NCBI GenBank assembly: GCA_946478675.1
Contig: CAMLEF010000157.1
Coordinates: 1 to 9,906, forward strand
DNA from: an uncultured Flavobacteriales bacterium
GTDB taxonomy: Bacteria; Bacteroidota; Bacteroidia; Palsa-965
DNA length: 9,906 nucleotides
Direction: 5' to 3'
A model generated the notes under the pieces. That model was given only the letters and a program-made list of their open reading frames with translations, did no database searches and was not told the origin of the DNA. The position numbers and the translations under genes are program-made. The stretch's first letter is position 1; every line of letters starts with the position of its first letter. Of the stretch, positions 4,682-9,906 are shown in pieces.

Positions 4682-5920
4682 ATGCGCCACCTTCTCCTCC
4701 TCCTTTTCCTCCCCACCCTCCTCCTCTCGCAAACCATCTCCATAACCCCCGACCGCTACCTCTCCGATCGCCGCGGCGGTGCCATGCCGATCCCGGTTTT
4801 TACCATCAACAAAAAAGACACCTCGCTCTTCCCGCCGGGACGGATGCCGCAATTCCGCCTGCCGAAGTCCAAAGGCCAGTGCGGATTCGCGTTTATGCCG
4901 TGCCCGTTTGTGCCGGAGCGCTACGGGCTGGCCTGGCGGGTGCCGGTGTATTTCACGCACCTCGGCGAACCGGGCCTGCAGGCGTTTGTCGACCGCAACT
5001 TCAACGGCGACTATACCGACGATGGCGCGGCATCGCCTGCAGATGAGAGCGGGCGCGTCACCGTGAGCATCGCCGATCCTGCGCACCCGGGTACAGAGCT
5101 GCGGACGCGCTACCGCATGCTCTCGTCGCTCGTGAAGCCCGACAGCGCGTTTGCCGGACTGTTCACCGGCAATGAATATTACGCGGGCACGACGCTCAAA
5201 GACCCGTCGCTGTGGCTGGCCGCTGAACCACTGCTGATCAAAGGTCGAGACGTTGTGATCGGGCGGGATTCGATGTGCGTCGTCTTCTGCGATCGTGACG
5301 CCGACGGCTGCTTTTTCGGAACGGGCGACCTGGTGGCGTTGCTTCCGTACGGATCGGATTCTGCTTACACGACGCCGAGCAGAGGCATGCGAATCCTGGC
5401 GCCGGGGCTGATCCTCGGGTTCCGCGGTAAGGCTTACGAGATCGGATACGACACCACGCAATGCGCTGCTGCGACGCTTTGTGCGCGGCCCGATCTGCCG
5501 CCGCCGGCTGAGCTTGCGATCGGGGACGCGCTGCCGCATTTTTACGTTCGCTTCTTCAGCGGTGATTCGGCGGATATCTATACCGCCATGCGCCCGGGCA
5601 CGTACCTGTACCTCGATTTCTGGGGAACGTGGTGCGTGACCTGCCGCATGCAGATCCCTTCCCTGCGGGCGCTGCACGATACACTCGGCGACCGGCTGAC
5701 GATCGTTTCGCTCGATGCGTACGACGAGCCGGAAAAAGTCAAAGCGTTCGTCGCGAAGGAGGAGATGCGCTGGGTGCAGGGATATTCCAATTTGCCGGCG
5801 ATGCGATTACTGTACGGTAACGATACGTACCCGTACGGCGTGCTGGTGAATCCCGAGGGAAAGATCGTGGCGTTTGATGTGCAACCGAAACAAGTGGCGG
5901 AGATCATTTCGGGACAGTGA
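4682..5920 (+). CDS. Exported TlpA-like thioredoxin-fold protein
   Basis: The 412-residue protein starts with a signal peptide (hydrophobic 4-15, cleavage probably near Ser16/Gln17), so it acts in the periplasm or on the surface. The last 135 residues are a TlpA/ResA-type thioredoxin domain: lead-in IGDALPHFYV (280-289), YLYLDFWGTWCVTC (308-321) with the redox pair Cys318/Cys321, and Pro384 in TYPYG as the cis-proline before the strand VLVNPEGKIVAFD. The active site is WCVTC instead of the usual WCPPC or WCGPC. The N-terminal 270 residues match no family I know, but hold two calcium-loop-like stretches, DRNFNGDYTDDG (104-115) and DRDADGCFFGTGD (204-216). Extra cysteines occur at 67, 74, 199, 203, 210, 261 and 267. 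It likely reduces or forms disulphides, partners unknown. It is G+C-rich and convergent with the next gene, with 31 bases between stops. Confidence 0.85.
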   Translation: MRHLLLLLFLPTLLLSQTISITPDRYLSDRRGGAMPIPVFTINKKDTSLFPPGRMPQFRLPKSKGQCGFAFMPCPFVPERYGLAWRVPVYFTHLGEPGLQAFVDRNFNGDYTDDGAASPADESGRVTVSIADPAHPGTELRTRYRMLSSLVKPDSAFAGLFTGNEYYAGTTLKDPSLWLAAEPLLIKGRDVVIGRDSMCVVFCDRDADGCFFGTGDLVALLPYGSDSAYTTPSRGMRILAPGLILGFRGKAYEIGYDTTQCAAATLCARPDLPPPAELAIGDALPHFYVRFFSGDSADIYTAMRPGTYLYLDFWGTWCVTCRMQIPSLRALHDTLGDRLTIVSLDAYDEPEKVKAFVAKEEMRWVQGYSNLPAMRLLYGNDTYPYGVLVNPEGKIVAFDVQPKQVAEIISGQ

Positions 5921-5951
5921 AATTTCAATTCTTCCGAGTCAACGTCAATGA

Positions 5952-6374
5952 TTAAAACTTAATCACCGTAGCGCTCCGCAGATCATTTACAAAAACCAAA
6001 CCCTGCGCGTCATTTCCAAATTGCTGTTGGGCGCGTTCAACAAAGATCTTTAACCGTTCTTCGAAGACGAGGTTCTCCCGTCCTGTTTTAACGACATTAT
6101 TAATTATATCCAGCACTTTTTGTTTTTTGCCCATGCCGAGCGAATCTGCAATGGCAGTAAGGTCATCGGCATTAATCGTTCCAACTGTCGTGTAGGAGGT
6201 AACGGGAGCGCTTTCAATAAAAAGATAAACGCCATTCATCTGCTCCGCCTTACCATACGATTGCTGCACAGCATTAGCAGAGGCAAAATGAAAATAGGCG
6301 AAGGTGAGCACTCCGCCGATCGCAAGGCCGGCGATGAGGAGCAGTACTCCGTTGGATTTTGTTTTTGGTTTCAT
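5952..6374 (-). CDS. Membrane-anchored protein of unknown function
   Basis: The 140-residue protein has a basic N-terminus (MKPKTKSNG) and one hydrophobic segment at about 9-30, then a polar domain expected outside the cytoplasm. That domain has VYLFIESAPVTSYTTVGTI (49-67) and ends GLVFVNDLRSATVIKF (125-140). This alternation of a 'VGT' strand and a closing 'xVIKF' strand resembles small exported Bacteroidota proteins with a YbjQ-like or similar alpha/beta fold, but I cannot name a family. It lies 72 bases after the lipoprotein gene on the same strand and is probably the last gene of a three-gene unit. No Shine-Dalgarno site is obvious. A short inverted repeat, gattaa-aac-ttaatc (5950-5964), overlaps its stop. 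Confidence 0.75.
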   Translation of the reverse strand: MKPKTKSNGVLLLIAGLAIGGVLTFAYFHFASANAVQQSYGKAEQMNGVYLFIESAPVTSYTTVGTINADDLTAIADSLGMGKKQKVLDIINNVVKTGRENLVFEERLKIFVERAQQQFGNDAQGLVFVNDLRSATVIKF

Positions 6375-6446
6375 CGGATTCGGATGAGGTATTATTCAGA
6401 GGTGATTTATGTTCAGTATTACTCATACTCCGCCGTGATGCACCGA

Positions 6447-6806
6447 TCATTGCAAACAATTCCCCACCGCCCCCGCGCTCTTCTCCATCTCCTTCTCCAG
6501 CATCGGCACCAGCGAATCACCTGCTGCATTTTTCAGCTGCTGCAATTCCGCCAATGAAAAATCCTTCGCGAACTGCACCGCCAGCGAATCGGTCATGCAA
6601 TCGCAGCGCGACTCGGCGAGGTTTTGAATGACGGCTGCGCTCACGTCGTGCTTCTTTTCCATCTCGCGCGTAGCGGCTTTCACCACGGCGTTGCATTCGC
6701 GCGAGAGCAGCTCTTTCGCAACGATACGTTTGGCTTCAAAGGCGTCTTTTTCGGAACAGGACGCAAGCAGTAACAAAGCAATTATGCGAATCTCCTTACT
6801 CTTCAT
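6447..6806 (-). CDS. Small cysteine-containing lipoprotein
   Basis: I place the start at 6806, ten codons inside a longer open frame that begins at 6836. From there the 119-residue product begins MKSKEIRIIALLLLASC, a textbook lipoprotein signal with lipobox L-A-S-C and Cys17 as the lipidated residue. The mature part is helical and charged, with Cys38, Cys68, Cys70 (SRCDCM) and Cys117. The closely spaced pair and the flanking cysteines could make disulphides or bind a metal. Its ATG sits inside the end of the preceding gene (11-base overlap in another frame), which suggests coupled translation. I do not recognise a family. Residues 79-110 (FAKDFSLAELQQLKN...EKEMEKS) resemble small helical periplasmic domains of the DUF2059 kind, but too weakly to assign. 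Confidence 0.8.
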   Translation of the reverse strand: MKSKEIRIIALLLLASCSEKDAFEAKRIVAKELLSRECNAVVKAATREMEKKHDVSAAVIQNLAESRCDCMTDSLAVQFAKDFSLAELQQLKNAAGDSLVPMLEKEMEKSAGAVGNCLQ

Positions 6807-7260
6807 CGTTAGGACTGTTAAGTTTTCTTTTCGCATGAGAGAAGAAGTCGGAAAGCGTGTTAGATTTAAATAACAGGCCTATAATGAGACTGAGTACCGG
6901 AATTACCACTTCAGCCTTTTCGATATAAAGAGCAGATAATACGAGCGCTGTCAGACAAATCACTAAAAGGATTCCTTTATATATTTTCTCTTTCGTATCG
7001 AGCTTGTCGATCACTTTCATCTCTTCTTTTTCCAGCTCGACTTCTTTATCCATATTGTATCGGTTCTCTTCCGCGGTGGATTCCAAGTATTTCCCAACCA
7101 GCGGGATTCCCATTTCTGCTATTACCTTCAAAAAATTCTCCTGGGTATTCTGTTGAACAACGATGCGACTTTGTTTGAGACTTTCAATCTCCTGCTCCTG
7201 CTCGTTTAGTTTTAATCTCAGTGCTTCGATTTGTTCTTCTGGAGTGAGGTTATTTTCCAT
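6796..7260 (-). CDS. Coiled-coil protein with two C-terminal membrane segments
   Basis: The 154-residue product has an N-terminal Glu/Leu/Gln-rich helix (LTPEEQIEALRLKLNEQEQE, 5-24, continuing to about 32) with clear heptad character. An amphipathic middle follows, with a second charged helix at 70-93. Two hydrophobic segments at about 96-113 and 117-131 form a membrane hairpin, and the tail is short and basic. With no signal peptide, both ends should be cytoplasmic. I know no family for it. It is the first gene of the minus-strand unit, its stop overlapping the lipoprotein start. It could anchor a cytoplasmic complex to the membrane, but that is inference. Confidence 0.8.
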   Translation of the reverse strand: MENNLTPEEQIEALRLKLNEQEQEIESLKQSRIVVQQNTQENFLKVIAEMGIPLVGKYLESTAEENRYNMDKEVELEKEEMKVIDKLDTKEKIYKGILLVICLTALVLSALYIEKAEVVIPVLSLIIGLLFKSNTLSDFFSHAKRKLNSPNDEE

Positions 7261-7310
7261 TTACCCGTTTTACAGGCAATTTTGCACAGTCACCTTCTAT
7301 TCAAAAATCA

Positions 7311-7405
7311 AATTTCCCGATCGCCCATTTCCCTTTCCCAAATCCATCTTTCCCGTTCCCCCTCAATTCCCTATCTTCACTCCAATAACCTCCTGCCACC
7401 ACCCA
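7311..7405 (+). repeat. Shared leader sequence, copy 2
   Basis: This is the second copy of the 4571-4669 leader, with 7321-7342 identical to 4582-4603. Pyrimidine-rich DNA follows, then TATCTTCA (7372-7379), close to the Bacteroidota -7 consensus TAnnTTTG. A TTTC at 7349-7352 is about 19 bases upstream, where a -33 TTTG would be. It ends at the ATG of the next forward gene (7406), so it probably holds that operon's promoter. Confidence 0.6.
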
Positions 7406-7834
7406 ATGGACCAGCAACCCTATTCCAACATTCCGCCGCAGGCGCCACCACAATACGGCTATCCACCGCACGATCCGCAGAACGATCCGAATTACCAGCG
7501 CCTCAAGTCCGAAGCCTGGCAAACGGCCCGCAACATGCACGAAGGCGGCATCCCGCAGGCGACGATCTACGACGTGCTCATGAAGAAAGGCCTCGACCCG
7601 GCCACCGCCCAGCAAACGGTGCTCAGCGCGATGAGCTACCCGGCGGCCAACCGTAAAGGCGAAGCGGGCAAAGACATGCTCATCGGCGGCATCCTCATCG
7701 TCGTGGGCATCGTGATCACCGTGGCGACGTATTCGGCGGCTTCGTCGTCGTCGAGCGGCGGACATTACCTCATCGCTTACGGTCCGGTGATCTACGGCGT
7801 GATCCGTTTCTTCAAAGGCGTTTCCAAACTTTAA
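7406..7834 (+). CDS. Small protein with disordered Pro/Tyr-rich N-terminus and two membrane segments
   Basis: The frame is open from 7163, but the upstream part lies in the shared leader and antisense to another gene, so I choose the ATG at 7406. This gives 142 residues. Residues 1-30 are Pro/Gln/Tyr-rich (QQPYSNIPPQAPPQYGYPP) and likely disordered. Residues 31-77 form a helical bundle of UBA- or SHOCT-like pattern, with EGGIPQATIYDVLMKKGLDP (47-66). Two hydrophobic segments follow at 90-110 and about 120-137, separated by a serine run. The closing GHYLIAYGPVIYGVIRFFKG (119-138) recurs in small Bacteroidota membrane proteins I remember, but its function is unknown to me. It ends 22 bases before the phosphatase gene, so the two are probably co-transcribed. 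Confidence 0.82.
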   Translation: MDQQPYSNIPPQAPPQYGYPPHDPQNDPNYQRLKSEAWQTARNMHEGGIPQATIYDVLMKKGLDPATAQQTVLSAMSYPAANRKGEAGKDMLIGGILIVVGIVITVATYSAASSSSSGGHYLIAYGPVIYGVIRFFKGVSKL

Positions 7835-7856
7835 TTCCGTTCGGGCGGGGAAGGCG

Positions 7857-9779
7857 ATGTTGCGAAAGTTCCTGGTGGTTGTGTTGTTATTTTTCGGCAA
7901 TGCCTTGCTGCACGGGCAAAGTGCGCAGGAGCTGCTGAAAAATTGCGACGCCGTTTATTCCGCCGACCCGGATTCTTCTTATGCGCTGAGCCTTCGCATC
8001 GAAACGATCGCGCGGGAACAACACGACACGTTGCTGCTGGCGAAAGCGCTGGCGAAAAAGGCGCGCTACCACATTCTAAAATCGCAGTTCGAAGACGCGC
8101 GGTCGGAAGTGAACGACGCGATCGCTTTTTCCGAAAAGAAAAACGACGCTTCCAATGAAGCCTATGCGCTGAAATTAAAAGCGATCCTGCTGCGGCGCAT
8201 CGGTAACGAGGAAGAAGCGCTTTCATTGCAGGAACAGGCCGTCGTGCTCTACAGCAGCGTGCGCGATACCGCGGGGAAGATCAACGTGTGGCTGAACCTC
8301 TCGAACAATTACGTCGCGCTGAAAAAATACGATAAGGCGAAAGCGGTGCTCGATAGCATCGCGCTTTACCCGCAGCAGCTGTCGACGTCCAACGGTTATT
8401 TCTACCACCAGAACCGCGGCAAGTGGTACACCACGCAGAACCAGTACGAAGCCGCGCTCGACGAATACGCCCTCGCCAAACCCATCGCGCTGCAGTTCCG
8501 GCTCACCGACAGCTACGTCACGCTGCTCACGCTCATCGCAGAAGCGCAATTGCACATCAACGATCTTGCCGGCGCAGAAGCATCGCTCGATGAAAGCTGC
8601 CGCCTCGCGCGCGAAAACCATCTTGACAACGAGCTCGACGAAGCGCTGATCCAGCTCACGCAGCTGTACGTTTCCAAAGGCGATTACCGGAAAGCGTTCG
8701 CCACGCAGCAGGAAAAAGATTCGCTGGAGAAAATGATGTACAACATCGAGCGCATCAACAAGATCAACGAGCTGGAAAAACGGCTGGAGCTTTCGGAAAA
8801 AGAAAAGCAGCTCACGAAAAAAGACCTCGACCTCGCGAAAGAAAAAAACGAGCAGGAACGGTTGCGCGCGCAAAACATCCAGTTGTACATCATCATCTTC
8901 TTCGTCTTCGCCGTGGCCGTGCTCACGCTGCTCCTGCTCGTGCGCACACGACGTTTGAACACGCAGATCGCGGGACAGAAACAGCTCATTGAAGAAAAAA
9001 GCGCGATCATCGAAGACGCGTACACGAGCATCCGCGACAGCATCTCGTACAGCAAGCGCATCCAGAACGCGATCCTTCCCACCGACGCGATCGTGCGGTC
9101 GCTATTCCCGGAATCGTTCATCCTTTACAAACCGAAAGACATCGTCAGCGGCGATTTCTACTGGTTCGAGCGCTGGGGCAATGAAATTCTTTTCGCCGCG
9201 GTCGATTGCACGGGACACGGCGTGCCGGGCGCCTTCATGAGCATCGTCGGCTACAACCAGCTGAACGAAGCGGTGAACGTACACGGTCTCGCGAAGCCGA
9301 ACCTCATCCTCAACGCGCTGAACAAAGGCGTGTCGAAAGCGCTGCGGCAAACGGACGACGAAGCGGTGCGCGACGGCATGGACATCGCGCTGTGCGTGTA
9401 TCACCCGGAAACGCGGAAGCTGCAATTCGCGGGCGCCTACAACCCGCTGTGGATCGTGCGCGGAACGGAAGTGATCGAAGTGGCTGCCGACAAACAACCG
9501 ATCGGCGCGTACCCGGGGCAGGAGTTAAAACCGTTTACACTGAAAGAGCTGCAGCTGCAGCCCGGCGATTGTTTGTACCTGTTCTCCGACGGTTACGCGG
9601 ACCAGTTCGGCGGGCCCAACGGAAAAAAATTCAAATACAAAAAGCTGCAGGAAGTGCTGAAAGAAAATGCGTCGCGCGATATGGCCGCGCAGAAAAACGT
9701 GCTGGAAGAAACGTTCCGTCAATGGATGGGCAGCTACGAGCAGGTGGATGACGTGCTGATCATCGGGATACGGGTGTGA
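7857..9779 (+). CDS. TPR-TM-SpoIIE (PP2C-type) serine phosphatase
   Basis: This 640-residue membrane sensor-phosphatase has a signal peptide (1-20), periplasmic TPR-like helical repeats (about 22-290, e.g. ALSLQEQAVVLY and KKYDKAKAVLDSIA), a charged coiled coil (293-340) and a TM helix (342-362). A signalling helix (365-407) ending SYSKRIQNAILP leads to the cytoplasmic SpoIIE/RsbU phosphatase domain (425-640). The metal-binding motifs look complete: SGDFYWF (431-437, Asp433), VDCTGHGVPGAFMS (449-462, Asp450), DGMDIAL (507-513), SDGYADQFGG (577-586, Asp578) and DDVLIIGI (631-638). RsbU-type enzymes dephosphorylate phosphoserine on anti-sigma-factor antagonists in partner switching; no antagonist or RsbW-like kinase gene is in this window, so the target is unknown. 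AAGG lies a few bases before the ATG. It follows the small membrane protein gene by 22 bases. Confidence 0.95.
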   Translation: MLRKFLVVVLLFFGNALLHGQSAQELLKNCDAVYSADPDSSYALSLRIETIAREQHDTLLLAKALAKKARYHILKSQFEDARSEVNDAIAFSEKKNDASNEAYALKLKAILLRRIGNEEEALSLQEQAVVLYSSVRDTAGKINVWLNLSNNYVALKKYDKAKAVLDSIALYPQQLSTSNGYFYHQNRGKWYTTQNQYEAALDEYALAKPIALQFRLTDSYVTLLTLIAEAQLHINDLAGAEASLDESCRLARENHLDNELDEALIQLTQLYVSKGDYRKAFATQQEKDSLEKMMYNIERINKINELEKRLELSEKEKQLTKKDLDLAKEKNEQERLRAQNIQLYIIIFFVFAVAVLTLLLLVRTRRLNTQIAGQKQLIEEKSAIIEDAYTSIRDSISYSKRIQNAILPTDAIVRSLFPESFILYKPKDIVSGDFYWFERWGNEILFAAVDCTGHGVPGAFMSIVGYNQLNEAVNVHGLAKPNLILNALNKGVSKALRQTDDEAVRDGMDIALCVYHPETRKLQFAGAYNPLWIVRGTEVIEVAADKQPIGAYPGQELKPFTLKELQLQPGDCLYLFSDGYADQFGGPNGKKFKYKKLQEVLKENASRDMAAQKNVLEETFRQWMGSYEQVDDVLIIGIRV

Positions 9780-9842
9780 TGATGGGAATTCGTCAGTCCC
9801 TCCGATGCGCGCATGGGGGCCGATCGTGCCACGATGAAAAAG

Positions 9843-9863
9843 GTTCTCGACTCCGCTCGAACA
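9843..9863. repeat. Dispersed-repeat-like palindrome
   Basis: gttctcgactccgctcgaac holds tcga-ctccgc-tcga, an inverted repeat with outer gtt/aac arms and one bulged base. 'tcgagcggagtcgaga' sequences are familiar intergenic repeats in many bacterial genomes, and I infer this is one. From 9780 to the window end I see no gene. The stretch from gttcaatttt (9873 on) resembles the gttcaattttttcgc run near 52-66, so another repeat cluster may begin here. Confidence 0.5.
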
Positions 9864-9906
9864 AGCAGGGTAGTTCAATTTTTTTTCGCAATGAAAAACG
9901 CCGAAT

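Noticed and set aside
4631..5677. Long minus-strand open frame (348 codons) opposite the TlpA-like gene
   Set aside because: Its translation is dominated by Arg, His and Ala with no domain, and the forward frame carries a signal peptide and thioredoxin motif.
8223..8873. Minus-strand open frame (216 codons) opposite the phosphatase
   Set aside because: Phe/Arg/Val-rich antisense translation of the Glu/Lys-rich TPR and coiled-coil region.
1..9906. CRISPR array
   Set aside because: No regularly spaced repeats of 23-40 bases with unique spacers are present; the repeats seen are short tandem or inverted units.

Overview
The window looks like a Bacteroidota chromosome, most plausibly a free-living Chitinophagia/Flavobacteriia-type lineage. 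The signs are TAnnTTTG-type -7 boxes, mostly weak Shine-Dalgarno sites, a TPR/transmembrane/SpoIIE phosphatase of the kind common in that phylum, an exported TlpA-like protein, and the 'ccacggagacacggag'-style dispersed intergenic repeats. No exact taxon can be read from the sequence.

Layout. 1-187 is repetitive intergenic DNA: an 18-bp perfect inverted repeat, a second G+C-rich repeat block, and four heptamers. 194-1117 (-) is a PfkB/ribokinase-family sugar or nucleoside kinase. 1346-1419 (+) is an intact tRNA-Asn(GTT) followed by a strong intrinsic terminator. From there to about 4570 lies an A+T-rich accessory segment. It carries a 9-bp inverted repeat, a degenerate tRNA-like sequence (-), a proteasome-like Ntn-hydrolase candidate (1775-2560, +), and a two-gene operon (4476-2825, -) that I read as a divergent Kiwa anti-phage system (kwaA membrane protein, kwaB DUF4868 protein). 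No integrase or transposase is visible.

From about 4571 the composition returns to G+C-rich. 4682-5920 (+) is an exported protein with a C-terminal thioredoxin/TlpA-like domain. 5952-7260 (-) is a three-gene run of small envelope proteins of unknown function: a coiled-coil two-TM protein, a cysteine-containing lipoprotein, and a membrane-anchored protein. 7406-9779 (+) is a probable two-gene operon of a small two-TM protein and a TPR-TM-SpoIIE phosphatase. The window ends in intergenic DNA with another dispersed-repeat-like palindrome.

The points that most deserve follow-up are the Kiwa pair, the stand-alone proteasome-like protein beside it (Thr directly after Met, Asp17-equivalent, AGYD strand), a leader of about 95 bp shared by two unrelated forward genes, and the degenerate tRNA-like sequence at the island edge. 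All family assignments come from reading motifs by eye; no search was run.
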